A stretch of 64,000 nucleotides of DNA, taken from the NCBI RefSeq assembly GCF_008035925.1, contig NZ_CP036264.1, positions 5,330,402-5,394,401 of the forward strand. The letters run 5' to 3'. The first letter of the stretch is position 1. Each line of letters begins with the position of its first letter. This document shows positions 35,302 through 44,419 of the stretch, in pieces. This DNA comes from Stieleria maiorica. GTDB lineage: Bacteria; Planctomycetota; Planctomycetia; Pirellulales; Pirellulaceae. Under the pieces are notes generated by a model. The model had not been told where the DNA came from. It saw only the letters and a program-made list of their open reading frames with translations, and ran no database searches. The position numbers and the translations under genes are program-made.

Positions 35302-37485
35302 GTGAAGGGTGAAGAGAAAGGGAATTCGTTTTCGACCTTTGGTGGCGTCTTCACCCCGTGTGTGCTGACCATCCTGGGCGTGATCATGTTCTTGCGCTTC
35401 GGGTTCGTCGTCGGACAGGCCGGAGTGTTTGCGGCATTGGTCATTGTGCTGGCCAGCAACGCGATCACGACGCTGACCAGTTTGTCGCTTTCGGCGATCG
35501 CGACCAACACCCGTGTCGAAGGCGGCGGGGCGTATTTTTTGATCAGCCGCAGCCTGGGTCCGGAATTCGGCGGCGCGATCGGGTTGGTGTTTTTCGCCGC
35601 CCAAGCCCTCTCGGTGGCGATGTACGTGATCGGTTTCTCCGAGGCGTTTCTGGGCCTGCTGCCCGAGGGGACGTCGCCGATCTTGGTCGCTTCGGTGACC
35701 AATCTGCTGGTGACGGTGTGCGTCTGGGTCGGCGCCAGTTGGGCGATCAAAATTCAATTTGTGATCCTGGCCAGCGTTGCGATCTCGCTGCTGTCGTTTT
35801 TTGGCGGTGCGGCGGGCGGTTTCGACGCCGGACATCTGACCGCCAATTGGGGTACCGGCTTTCAGGATGGCGAATCATTCTGGACCGTCTTTGCGTTGTT
35901 TTTTCCGGCGGTGACCGGAATCATGGCCGGAGCGAATATGTCGGGCGACCTTCGCGATCCGGCGCGTTCGATCCCCGCCGGGACGCTTTCGGCCGTCGCG
36001 ACGACCATGCTGATCTACGCCGCGATGGCGGTCTGCTTGGGTGCGAGCGCCAGCCGTGACGACTTGATCGGAAACAACATGGTCGTCAGCAAGGTCGCGA
36101 TGTTTCCGATGCTGATCACCTTGGGCGTGTTTGCGGCAACGCTCTCGTCCGCCTTGGGCAGCATGATGGGCGCGCCGCGGATCCTGCAGTCGTTGGCCCG
36201 CGATCGGGTCTTTTTGCGACTGGTCCCCTTCGGCGTCAGCGGCAACGACGGAGAACCGCGGCGGGCGATTCTGGCCACCGCCCTGATCGCTCAAACCGGA
36301 ATCATGGCGGCAGACCTGAATTCGATCGCGCCCTTGATCACGATGGCGTTCCTGTTGACCTATGGCCTGCTGAACCTGGCGACGTTTTACGAATCGATCA
36401 CGAACAATCCCAGCTACCGACCACAGTTTCGTTACAGCAACTGGGTCACCGCGCTTGCCGGCGCGATCGGATGCGGCCTGGTGATGTTATTGATCGATTG
36501 GCGCTGGGCTATCGTCGCCAGCGGACTGGTCGCCGCCTTGCATAGCTACCTGACGCGCGCGGACGTGAACGCGGACTGGGGCGATTTGAGCAGCGGTTTG
36601 CTGTTCGAGCGCACCCGTCGCAATCTGTTGAAATTGGAAGACAGCTTTTATCACCCTAAGAACTGGCGGCCGTTCATTCTGGCGTTCAGCGGCAGCGGTT
36701 TTTCGCGTCCCCATCTGGTCGTCTTCGGCAGTTGGCTGTCACGTGAAACCGGCGTCTTGGCACTGGCACAGGTGATCCCCGGCGGGCTGGATGACCAGTC
36801 GGAGCGATTGGCCACCCAGGAATCGATCTTGCACGCGATGATCAAGGAACGCCATTTGGCGGCATTCCCCGCGGTCGTCGTCGCCAGCGATTACACCGCC
36901 GGCGTCCAAGCGCTCGTTCAATGCCAGGGCCTCGGGCGTCTGCGTCCCAACGTGGTCTTGATGGGATGCCCCCTGTCGGCTGATCGGATGCGCGTCTTTG
37001 GCGGCCTGCTCAGGAATCTGGAAGGACTCGATCGCAGCGTCGTGGTGCTGCGGCAAACCGACGATTCCGAAGGCGAAGACGTCGCACCGGCCGGAACGGT
37101 TGACGTCTGGTGGCGGGGGCGAGCCAACGGGGAACTGATGGTCTTGCTGGCCCACCTGATGCTCTCCCACCCGACCTGGCAGCGACGACAATTGCGATTG
37201 CTCCGCGTGGTGCAAAGCGATTCGGCGATCGATGAAGTAAACTCACACCTGGAAGGTTTGCTCCGCGAAGCCCGCATCGTCGGCCACACGGAAGTCGTGG
37301 TTTCGGACGATCCGGCCACCGCGATCCAAACGACCAGCCGAGACGCCGCGTTCGTCTTTCTGGGACTGGCGATTCCGGCCGAAGGGGATGACGTGGAGTT
37401 TCTGACACGACTGGAAGCACTTGTCGGCGAGCTGCCGCGAGTGGCACTGGTTCACAGCGGCGGCGGAATGAAGTTAGAGAGTTAG
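35302..37485 (+). CDS. Cation-chloride cotransporter-like amino acid permease superfamily protein
   Basis: 727 residues. The start FGGVFTPCVLTILGVIMFLR corresponds to the first helix of Na-K-Cl/K-Cl cotransporters (APC superfamily). GTG 35302 has CGGAG 8 nt upstream. About 12 transmembrane helices follow to residue 420, including GANMSGDLRDPARSIPAGTL and SALGSMMGAPRILQSLARDR, two hallmarks of the CCC family. The C-terminal 290 residues are a soluble alpha/beta domain, as in eukaryotic CCCs. Predicted to cotransport cations with chloride across the inner membrane; substrate not determinable. The stop lies 2 nt before the start of a Ser/Thr kinase gene. Confidence 0.9.
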   Translation: MKGEEKGNSFSTFGGVFTPCVLTILGVIMFLRFGFVVGQAGVFAALVIVLASNAITTLTSLSLSAIATNTRVEGGGAYFLISRSLGPEFGGAIGLVFFAAQALSVAMYVIGFSEAFLGLLPEGTSPILVASVTNLLVTVCVWVGASWAIKIQFVILASVAISLLSFFGGAAGGFDAGHLTANWGTGFQDGESFWTVFALFFPAVTGIMAGANMSGDLRDPARSIPAGTLSAVATTMLIYAAMAVCLGASASRDDLIGNNMVVSKVAMFPMLITLGVFAATLSSALGSMMGAPRILQSLARDRVFLRLVPFGVSGNDGEPRRAILATALIAQTGIMAADLNSIAPLITMAFLLTYGLLNLATFYESITNNPSYRPQFRYSNWVTALAGAIGCGLVMLLIDWRWAIVASGLVAALHSYLTRADVNADWGDLSSGLLFERTRRNLLKLEDSFYHPKNWRPFILAFSGSGFSRPHLVVFGSWLSRETGVLALAQVIPGGLDDQSERLATQESILHAMIKERHLAAFPAVVVASDYTAGVQALVQCQGLGRLRPNVVLMGCPLSADRMRVFGGLLRNLEGLDRSVVVLRQTDDSEGEDVAPAGTVDVWWRGRANGELMVLLAHLMLSHPTWQRRQLRLLRVVQSDSAIDEVNSHLEGLLREARIVGHTEVVVSDDPATAIQTTSRDAAFVFLGLAIPAEGDDVEFLTRLEALVGELPRVALVHSGGGMKLES

Positions 37486-37487
37486 AA

Positions 37488-38843
37488 ATGGGCAGTGTGT
37501 TCCAAGAGTCTGCCGTCCGTAGCGGCTTGGTTTCCAAGCGACAAATGGACAAGGTGCTGGAAAAGATCGGCCGCGAGGACGATGCGTTGATCGCCGCCAC
37601 GCTGGTCAAAAGCGGTTTGATCACCGAATACCAGGCACAACAGCTGCACGTCGGACGGACCAAGTTGACGCTGGGGCCGTACCTGATCACCGACTGGATC
37701 GGGCAAGGCGGCATGGGGCAGGTCTTTAAAGCGGTGCACAAGGTGATGGGCCGCGAGTGTGCCGTGAAGGTCCTGCCGCTGGAAAAGTCGACGGCGCTTT
37801 CACGCGATTCCTTTACACGAGAAATCCGACTGCAGGCGGGACTGGATTGCCCCTTCGTCGTCCGGGCCTACGATGCCGGTCGCGACGGCAACGTGCACTA
37901 CCTGGTCACCGAATATGTGCCGGGAACCGACCTGCGAAAACTGGTCCGTCGCGGCGGACCACTCAGCATGCAGCACGCCGCGTTGGTGATCTCCCAAGCC
38001 GCACGCGGGCTGCAATACGCCCACGACCTGGGACTGGTGCATCGCGATGTCAAACCGGGAAACATCCTGGTTACCCCCGAAGGCCACACCAAAGTCTCCG
38101 ACATCGGATTGGCGGCCTGGAGCATGGGGTTGGACGATGATCCGCGAGCCGGAAAGATCGTCGGCACCGCCGACTATTTGTCGCCCGAACAGATCCGCAA
38201 TCCACGCGCGATCGGCCCCGCGAGCGACCTCTATTCGCTCGGCTGCACGCTGTACTACACCGTGACCGGCAAAGTCCCCTTTCCCGGCGGCGATTCCAAA
38301 AGCAAGTGCAAACGCCATTGCGAACAGACGCCCTGGCATCCGCGGAAATTTGCCCCGGACCTGTCAGAAGACTTCGTCGACACGATCGCCGACATGATGG
38401 AGAAAGATCCGGCGCGGCGGATTGCGACCGCCACCGACGTAGCCGAACGGCTGGAAACGTGGTGCACCACGTCGTTCGAAGTGGACCGGCCGATCGAACG
38501 CCAGGCTTGGACCGCGCCGCCGATCGGAATCGACGACGCACCAGAGTTCTATCCCAACGCCAGCCCCGATGCACCGCCCCTGTTCGGTCCGGGCCAAAAC
38601 GGATCGGGACATTACAGTTCCGGCCAATACAGTTCCGGCCAGCAAGGGTCGGGCAACTTCGGCTCCAAGGTCGGGATGGTCCCCTCGGATTCCTCGATGC
38701 CGGTGCTGTTGGACCAGCCGATCGATCCGGCCATGGCCCGCGAGCGACGCAAGCCGTTCCCCGTCGGCTTTGTCGGTGGATTACTGCTCGGTATTTTACT
38801 CGGCGCCCTGACGGCGCTTTACTGCGTCCGCGAGTTTCTGTGA
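37488..38843 (+). CDS. Membrane-anchored Ser/Thr protein kinase
   Basis: 451 residues. N-terminal helical domain (1-62, AVRSGLVSKRQMDKVLEKI ... SGLITEYQAQQL) common in planctomycete kinases. Hanks-type kinase domain: Gly loop IGQGGMGQVF, Lys in CAVKVLP (about 92), catalytic HRDVKPGN (about 185-192), metal motif D-I-G in place of D-F-G (about 204), GTADYLSPEQ activation segment. Then a Gly/Ser/Gln linker (G-S-G-H-Y-S-S-G-Q-Y-S-S-G-Q repeats) and a C-terminal transmembrane helix (GFVGGLLLGILLGALTALY) ending the protein, so the kinase domain is cytoplasmic. Starts 2 nt after the cotransporter stop, which strongly suggests a shared transcript. Confidence 0.93.
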   Translation: MGSVFQESAVRSGLVSKRQMDKVLEKIGREDDALIAATLVKSGLITEYQAQQLHVGRTKLTLGPYLITDWIGQGGMGQVFKAVHKVMGRECAVKVLPLEKSTALSRDSFTREIRLQAGLDCPFVVRAYDAGRDGNVHYLVTEYVPGTDLRKLVRRGGPLSMQHAALVISQAARGLQYAHDLGLVHRDVKPGNILVTPEGHTKVSDIGLAAWSMGLDDDPRAGKIVGTADYLSPEQIRNPRAIGPASDLYSLGCTLYYTVTGKVPFPGGDSKSKCKRHCEQTPWHPRKFAPDLSEDFVDTIADMMEKDPARRIATATDVAERLETWCTTSFEVDRPIERQAWTAPPIGIDDAPEFYPNASPDAPPLFGPGQNGSGHYSSGQYSSGQQGSGNFGSKVGMVPSDSSMPVLLDQPIDPAMARERRKPFPVGFVGGLLLGILLGALTALYCVREFL

Positions 38844-38853
38844 TCTCGCACAG

Positions 38854-38917
38854 TGCCAGGCGCGACGCGTGAGCGAGGGGCCGCACATCGCCCCTCGCTC
38901 ACGCTTCGCTCCTGGCA
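38854..38917. repeat. Nested inverted repeat after the kinase gene
   Basis: GCGTGAGCGAGGGGC (38867-38881) and GCCCCTCGCTCACGC (38890-38904) form a perfect 15-bp stem with an 8-nt loop; outer TGCCAGG / CCTGGCA pair as well. It starts 10 bp after the kinase stop. No T run follows, so it may stabilise the mRNA 3' end or be a mobile palindrome rather than a standard terminator. Confidence 0.75.
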
Positions 38918-38999
38918 TCGAAAGATTGACGAGTGTCGCGACCTCAAAACAGGGCGTGAGCAAACACGACACTTCAAGGAACTCAACTCAATCGCACCA

Positions 39000-39440
39000 C
39001 TACCAACGGTCTTCGGGACGCTCCAGGATCTCGCGTAGCAAGAAGGCTTGTTGCAGCCCGCCGGGGCGGTGCAGCAGATCCAGCAACTGCTCAGCCGGTG
39101 TACCCCCGGCGGCGGAAATCACACCGGGTTCACCCTCTCGACGTTCATCGATCTCGGCTTTTTGCTGTGCCAATCGAGCTCGCGCCTCTTCGGCCTTCTT
39201 TTTCGCCTCGGCCAGTTTGCGTCGCCGCTCGGCCAACGGGTTGACGGGTTCTTCGACGACCTCCGCGACCGGAATCGGCTCCTCCACCGGCTGACGAACT
39301 TGTCGTTCACGCTTGGCTTCGGTGTACTCCGGGCGCGGCCGCGGCTTCGGCCTGGCCGCTCCGCCCCCGCCAGCTTGTTGCTGCTTTTGGGCACGGCGTT
39401 CGGCGGCACGTTTGAGAAAATCTTCCAGGTCGCCAGCCAT
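39000..39440 (-). CDS. Small charged hypothetical protein, last gene of the FloA operon
   Basis: 146 residues, very rich in Arg/Lys/Glu/Gln/Ala. MAGDLEDFLKRAAERRAQKQ, a Gly/Pro/Arg linker, a Pro-Val-Glu segment, then a long coiled coil (about 70-100) and a C-terminal helical part (QLLDLLHRPGGLQQAFLLREI). No transmembrane helix and no family recognised. It begins 17 bp after the floA stop, so it is probably co-expressed and may bind FloA at the membrane. Codon usage is normal. Confidence 0.7.
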   Translation of the reverse strand: MAGDLEDFLKRAAERRAQKQQQAGGGGAARPKPRPRPEYTEAKRERQVRQPVEEPIPVAEVVEEPVNPLAERRRKLAEAKKKAEEARARLAQQKAEIDERREGEPGVISAAGGTPAEQLLDLLHRPGGLQQAFLLREILERPEDRW

Positions 39441-39457
39441 GTTTCACTCGGGTGGGG

Positions 39458-40561
39458 TTAGGCGTTCTTGCGTTCCAGATTGCTGCGCGATTGGCCGGTC
39501 GTGGCGATCGACTTTCGCATCTCCGTGTCGGCGCTCACGTTTTGCAGTTTGTAGTAATCCAAAATGTGTAGTTTTCCGGTTCGGAACGCTTCACTCATCG
39601 CTTCGGGGACCGACGCTTGGGCCATCACCAATGCGGCACGACTCTCTTCGATCTTGGCTTCGTTCTCCTTCTCTTCGGCCGCCGCGGCCGCCCGTTTGCC
39701 TTCGGCGCGGGCCCGCGCGACTTGCGTGTCGGCTTCGGCCTGGTCGGCCATCAGCCGTGCACCGATGTTCGCGCCGACGTCGATGTCGGCGATGTCGATC
39801 GAGACGATTTCAAACGCCGTTTGGGAATCAAGCCGTTTCGCCAGCACCGCCTTGCTGATCACGTCCGGGTTTTCCAGTACCGCGGCGTGACTGTCCGCGC
39901 TGCCGATCGCGCTGACGATCCCTTCGCCAACACGGGCGATGATTGTTTCCTCGGTCGCACCGCCGATCAGCTGCTGCAAATTGGCTCGAACCGTCACCCG
40001 GGCACGAACCTTCAATTGAATCCCGTCTTTGGCCACCGCATCAAGCGACGGTTTGACCGAACCGCGTGGCGGACAATCGATCACTTTGGGATACACACTC
40101 GTCTTGACCGACTCCAACACGTCGCGGCCGGCCAGGTCAATCGCCGCGGCCTCTCGGAATGTCAACGAAATCGTCTTTGCTTTCTTGGCCGCGATCACCG
40201 CACGGACGACTTGTTGGACATTGCCGCCGGCCAGGTAGTGGGCTTCCAGCGCCTCGCTGGTCATCGCCGGATCATCCAATCCCGCTTGAACCGCCATGAT
40301 CTTGCTGCGGACGATCGATCGGGCATTGACCTTTCGAAATGTCATCCCGATCAAATCGCCAAAGCCAACGCCGGCACCGGTCAACCAGGACTGAACCCAG
40401 ATCCCAAAGTAACTGGCAAAAACAAACACGACGACCAGCACGACGCCGATCAAAATCAATGCGCCCACCAGCGCCGGGACCGTCAAATCACTCGCATCAA
40501 CGGCGAGCAAACCAAATGACGACATGTCCGGTGCAGAGAATAGTGACGACCCGAAAACCAT
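39458..40561 (-). CDS. floA: Flotillin-like protein FloA
   Basis: 367 residues. One N-terminal membrane helix ([20 protein letters not shown]), then a PHB/SPFH domain and a helical region rich in Ala/Glu ([20 protein letters not shown]). Matches the FloA/YqfA (UPF0365) family: [38 protein letters not shown] and SSIGS-type [13 protein letters not shown] segments. FloA scaffolds functional membrane microdomains and affects membrane fluidity. ATG 40561 has AGGATG about 8 nt upstream. It lies 380 bp downstream of the NfeD-short gene, as part of the well-known nfeD-floA pairing. Confidence 0.95.
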   Translation of the reverse strand: MVFGSSLFSAPDMSSFGLLAVDASDLTVPALVGALILIGVVLVVVFVFASYFGIWVQSWLTGAGVGFGDLIGMTFRKVNARSIVRSKIMAVQAGLDDPAMTSEALEAHYLAGGNVQQVVRAVIAAKKAKTISLTFREAAAIDLAGRDVLESVKTSVYPKVIDCPPRGSVKPSLDAVAKDGIQLKVRARVTVRANLQQLIGGATEETIIARVGEGIVSAIGSADSHAAVLENPDVISKAVLAKRLDSQTAFEIVSIDIADIDVGANIGARLMADQAEADTQVARARAEGKRAAAAAEEKENEAKIEESRAALVMAQASVPEAMSEAFRTGKLHILDYYKLQNVSADTEMRKSIATTGQSRSNLERKNA

Positions 40562-40941
40562 TGTGTTGCATCCTGTCCGTGCGAATCGAGTTCAGCCGAT
40601 CGGCTTGCTTGGCCGACCGCATCGAAGGCCGACGCAGTCGGTCGATCAAGACTTCCGTCAAATGTACAGGATCCGAACACCCGTCGCGACACCCTTCAAC
40701 ACGGCCGAGGACCAGAATCAAGGGACCGTTTTAGGAGTCTACCGCAGCTGCGTTTCCGGTTGGGCTGGACCGTCGCCGTACTCTCCGAGGTCGGCGCGGG
40801 GCAAAGCTTCGCTTTTTCGCGCACGCCGAGTTTGGTGAACACGGCGACCCTCCCATCGCATCTTCAATCCGAAGAATCAGCGGCGGTAGGCGGCTGGTTC
40901 CGCGTTCGATTCAACGTCAGCATGACCATGCCTATAAACAC
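40562..40941. other. Spacer between NfeD-short and floA carrying a family B repeat
   Basis: 380 bp without a supported gene. The right part is the family B palindrome (40772-40848). The rest has short frames only. It may contain a separate promoter for floA. Confidence 0.5.
40772..40848. repeat. Family B palindromic element, copy 2
   Basis: GTCGCCGTACTCTCCGAGGT at the left, AACTCGGCGT-type right arm in reverse orientation ending ACACGGCGAC. The reverse complement aligns with 1925-2001 over the whole 77 bp at roughly 85-90% identity, including CGCGAAAAAGC and GCTTTGCCCC in the loop. Lies inside the nfeD-floA transcription unit. Confidence 0.8.
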
Positions 40942-41529
40942 TCACTCGTCCATGTCCTCTAAATCCAACGACTCCAGCGTCGCTTCGATCGCGTCGGTTC
41001 GACGTTCCAAGGCCACCTGCTCCGGTTCCATATCGACACGCTCCGCTACGCGAACACGCAACTTTCCGGCCACCGCGCTGATCACGACGATCGGCGTTCC
41101 GGCATCAATCGGACTGCCATCAGACACCGCGTCCAACCGCTTGCCATCAATGACCACCAATCCGCTGGGCAAAAGATTTGTCTTGGCGACCCCCACATGC
41201 CCCACCAAATCCTTCCGCTTTTCACCGCTCCGAAGTCGACTCTCGGTCGGTTCGTCCACCTGACCGGGTCGCCGGTTCAAGATCCGTTTGCCGATCGGTG
41301 AATGCGGCCAGAATCGGATCATCAGATACAACACCACGGGCGTCGAAACCAACACCGTCGCCGTGACCACAAAACCGGCCGCCGCACTGTGGGTGAACGC
41401 GATCACGATCGACGTCGTCGCGGCAATCGCCGCGGCAACACCAACCATCCCCGCACTGGGAATAAAGAACTCGCCCACCAGCAGGACAAAGAACAAAGCT
41501 AGCAAAGCCAGGGAGTAGGTCAGGGGCAT
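40942..41529 (-). CDS. NfeD family protein, short form
   Basis: 195 residues. Three membrane helices (LALLALFFVLLVGEFFIPSA, VAAAIAATTSIVIAFTH, AAGFVVTATVLVSTPVVLYL) and a C-terminal OB-fold NfeD domain (VGHVGVAKTNLLPSGLVVI ... GKLRVRVAE), then an acidic helix. NfeD short proteins are partners of flotillins. Start 3 nt after the NfeD-long stop. Confidence 0.88.
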   Translation of the reverse strand: MPLTYSLALLALFFVLLVGEFFIPSAGMVGVAAAIAATTSIVIAFTHSAAAGFVVTATVLVSTPVVLYLMIRFWPHSPIGKRILNRRPGQVDEPTESRLRSGEKRKDLVGHVGVAKTNLLPSGLVVIDGKRLDAVSDGSPIDAGTPIVVISAVAGKLRVRVAERVDMEPEQVALERRTDAIEATLESLDLEDMDE

Positions 41530-41532
41530 CGG

Positions 41533-43656
41533 CTATTCTTCGACCACCACTTTGGCACCTTGCACGTCGACCACCGTCACCGAGACTCCTTTGTCGATCA
41601 TCGATCCATCGCTGACGACCTGGACGATTTGATCTCCGAACCTGGCCTTTCCACTCGGCCGCAGCGGCGTCGTGGTTTGCCCGGTCTGATGCAGCAGGGC
41701 GCTAAAATCCACCAGTTTCTCCGCTCGATCGATCGCCTCTGCATCCGGCGTCTCCATGATCAAATGGCGAAACAGGGGCAAATGGGGAAAGAATTGTCGC
41801 ATTAAAACAAATCCGCCAAACAATCCCATCAGCCCGCCCAGCGCCGCCCAGATCCCGCGCGTGATCACGGTCAGCTGATAGGAGTTTTGCGGCAGCACAA
41901 ATGTCTGGCTCATCAGGACGATCGATGCAATCGTCATGATCAGCCCCCCGATGCCGAACACCCCGAAACCCGGAATCACAAAAATCTCCAGCGCAATGCA
42001 CGCCAATCCCAGCATCAACAGCACCAGCTCGAGCCACTCCGCGGTACCGGCCAGATAGTTCATCCAGAAAAACAGCCCGAAACACACCATCGCCAGGAAA
42101 CCCGGAACGCCCATTCCGGGCGCATTCATTTCCGCCGACAAGGCGACGAATCCGACCATCAGCAAGATCATCATCAGCCCCTGGCTTCGACCGAGCCGTT
42201 CCACGAACCGAACCAAGCCGCGATCAGAAACCGGTTTGGGCACAGCCTCCATTCCACTGCGGCGGGCGACGTCATCGATCGAGTCGCTGCGACCGTCGGC
42301 CAACCCCAACTCAATGGCCCGATCTGCCGACAGCCCGTCCTTCATTTCGATCCGTTCGCCTTTCTCCCAGCGGTCGCGTTCCAAATCGGGGTCGTCGGCC
42401 TGGGCCACCAAATCGGCCGGGGTCGAATACTTGACTCGCCCGGTCTTCGTGTTGGTGTATCGATAGACCTCCAACTCGCTGCACAACAAACCGCGAATCA
42501 AGCCCGCCGGTCGTTTGGTCGCCCGGGCGATGGTGTCGATCAATTCGTCGTGGTTGTCCAAATCCGTCAGTGAAATCTCATCGGCACCGGTTCCCCCCAG
42601 CACCGACTCGGCGGTCATGTACAGTGGTTTGCAAGACAGAGCCAGCAGCGCGCTGTCGCTGCGGGCCTCGGTGCTGATGAAACCGACGACCGAACGCAGG
42701 GGCGGTTCGGGCATCGCAAACATGCTGGCCAAACTGGCGCTCTGATCCAGATCCCCGCCGTTGGAATCGAACGCGACCAGCCAGGTGTTAACCGAGCCTT
42801 CGGTCAGCGATCCGTTCAGATTGCTTTGCCAACGTCGAACGCGGCTTCGTGAAATCGAACCTGCGATTTCCAGCAACACGCCTTCGCTGGCGCCACCGAC
42901 CGCGGCCGAATCAACCGGCGTCAGTTGTGCCAGATCCAACACCTCGGCGGCTTCTTCCGACGTTTCCACAATCCCCGCGGCGATCCGCGCCGAGCGTAGT
43001 TGGTTGGCCGAAAGCGACGCCGGAACGCCCGCTGCACTCCAGACCTCTTCCCCGAGCACGTCGCCGGTTTCACGCAGTTTCACGAGATCGTCGCCTGCAG
43101 CGAACGATTTTCCGCCGCCGACCTTGCTGACCCACGCCAATTCGACGTCGGGATCGATCAGTGCGCTGACGACTGGTTTTGGAAACAGCCCGCGCCGCGC
43201 GGCAATACTTTGGTAGGTCAGCACGATGGTTTCGTCGTCGCCACTCTCGCCGACCGACGCGTCAATCAACTGTGCTTCGGCGGAAAGCAGAAGGGTGTCC
43301 GACGCCAGGATCGGCAGCAGCGAATGCCCCGTCACCGTCCCCTGGACGAAGGAGACGATTCTCAGGGACCGAAGGCGGTCGCCGGTGACTGCCCGAGCGA
43401 CTTTCAGCGCATCTTCAAACGAGGTCGCTTCCCCGCCCGAGGAATCCACGCCGTAGCGGAGCACCACGTCCAAACGCCCATCGGCGGGCGCGGATTTTGC
43501 CAGTCGTTCCAGCTGTCCGACCAGGGCCGTCGCCGATTGGCTGCCCAGCGGCACGGGAACGTCCACCACATAGCCGCTTTCGGCGTCCGCGGCGAATCCC
43601 GGCGGAATCCACAGCAGCGCCAAAAAGGCGAACGAAAACCAAGCTCGAAAGGTCAC
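41533..43656 (-). CDS. NfeD family protein, long form with ClpP-like serine protease domain
   Basis: 707 residues from GTG 43656, which has GGAG about 11 nt upstream and gives a signal peptide (FRAWFSFAFLALLWIPPGFA). ATG 43770 would bury it. Two ClpP/crotonase-like regions (about 25-200 and 255-440). The second has the FDSNGGDLDQSASLAS loop and a serine in SDSALLALSC where NfeD1b proteases have the nucleophile; the lysine partner could not be assigned. Then a K-x-G-L-x-A linker (MKDGLSADRAIELGLADG), four to five membrane helices and a C-terminal OB domain (GDQIVQVVSDGSMIDKGVSV). First gene of the nfeD-floA operon. Whether it is an active protease is open. Confidence 0.88.
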   Translation of the reverse strand: MTFRAWFSFAFLALLWIPPGFAADAESGYVVDVPVPLGSQSATALVGQLERLAKSAPADGRLDVVLRYGVDSSGGEATSFEDALKVARAVTGDRLRSLRIVSFVQGTVTGHSLLPILASDTLLLSAEAQLIDASVGESGDDETIVLTYQSIAARRGLFPKPVVSALIDPDVELAWVSKVGGGKSFAAGDDLVKLRETGDVLGEEVWSAAGVPASLSANQLRSARIAAGIVETSEEAAEVLDLAQLTPVDSAAVGGASEGVLLEIAGSISRSRVRRWQSNLNGSLTEGSVNTWLVAFDSNGGDLDQSASLASMFAMPEPPLRSVVGFISTEARSDSALLALSCKPLYMTAESVLGGTGADEISLTDLDNHDELIDTIARATKRPAGLIRGLLCSELEVYRYTNTKTGRVKYSTPADLVAQADDPDLERDRWEKGERIEMKDGLSADRAIELGLADGRSDSIDDVARRSGMEAVPKPVSDRGLVRFVERLGRSQGLMMILLMVGFVALSAEMNAPGMGVPGFLAMVCFGLFFWMNYLAGTAEWLELVLLMLGLACIALEIFVIPGFGVFGIGGLIMTIASIVLMSQTFVLPQNSYQLTVITRGIWAALGGLMGLFGGFVLMRQFFPHLPLFRHLIMETPDAEAIDRAEKLVDFSALLHQTGQTTTPLRPSGKARFGDQIVQVVSDGSMIDKGVSVTVVDVQGAKVVVEE

Positions 43657-44015
43657 GACACCCACTCCATAAACGACAAAAACGACGCACGTTTGATTAT
43701 AGGGCACGAAAGCCCCAGGACGAGGTCGCTGTCGCTTGTAGAAGTCGTTCCCGCTTAAAGCGGGCCACATCGCTCGATGCCAGGATGCTCAGCAAAGCGT
43801 GGAAAAGACGCCGAATCTCCCCTGGCAGGGTTCGCTGCACTTTATCGACAAATCGACGGGCGAAAGAGAGACTCGGGCTGGGCTCCGCAAAATCCAAGTT
43901 TTTCGGTGGTTCGGGATTCTAGCGAAATCATTCCGCGACGGGTGGTCGACTCACCGCAGCCATCTGGCGACGTAGCACGAGTGACATCAGCCGATTCGCG
44001 CAAGCGTTCGGGCCC

Positions 44016-44100
44016 CAGCGTTGATAGAGGACCAGCGTTGATAGAGCCCCAGCGTTGATAGAGCCCCAGCGTTGATAGAGCCCCAGCGTCGATGGATGCC
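44016..44100. repeat. 17-bp tandem repeat, five copies
   Basis: Unit CAGCGTTGATAGAGCCC. The first copy ends GAC instead of CCC, copies two to four are identical, and the last is diverged (CAGCGTCGATGGATGCC). Length is exactly five times 17. Confidence 0.9.
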
Positions 44101-44231
44101 CGTAGGCTGGCGCCACACGGCTGATCCCAAGAGAGTTCAGCGGAATCGAAAACGCCAATACCCTACGAACGAAAAATCGAACGATTTCGCGCAGCTCCGA
44201 CAGGGACTGAATCGGCTTTGGGAGAAAGATC

Positions 44232-44308
44232 AACCCGCGGATGGCGAAGTGTGCCCATCGATGTCATTCGGCCTGGAATCCATGGGCACGCCCTGCCAAC
44301 CGCGGGTT
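44232..44308 (-). repeat. Inverted repeat downstream of parB
   Basis: AACCCGCGGATGGC...GTGCCCAT and ATGGGCAC...CCGCGGGTT pair over 22 of 27 positions with a loop of about 23 nt. It lies about 110 bp beyond the parB stop and could be its transcript end structure; there is no T run. Confidence 0.6.
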
Positions 44309-44419
44309 TGACTCGTCGCGGCGTCCCGGCACCGGGTTTTAAACCAGGCCACCCTTATCAAATCGGTGCGTCCCACGTCGGCGACGCTGATACCTGGTCG
44401 ACCGCTGTCAAAGGTGGCC

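Larger units (their letters stand above)
43657..44419. other. Intergenic region between parB and nfeD
   Basis: 763 bp with no supported gene. It contains the 17-bp tandem array (44016-44100), a 77-bp inverted repeat (44232-44308) and presumably the promoter of the nfeD-floA operon near 43660-43760. Short open frames across the arrays are translations of repeats. Confidence 0.55.

Noticed and set aside
38095-38110. Inactive kinase because DFG is D-I-G
   Set aside because: Asp and Gly are kept and the Lys and HRD motifs are intact; planctomycete kinases often vary the middle residue.
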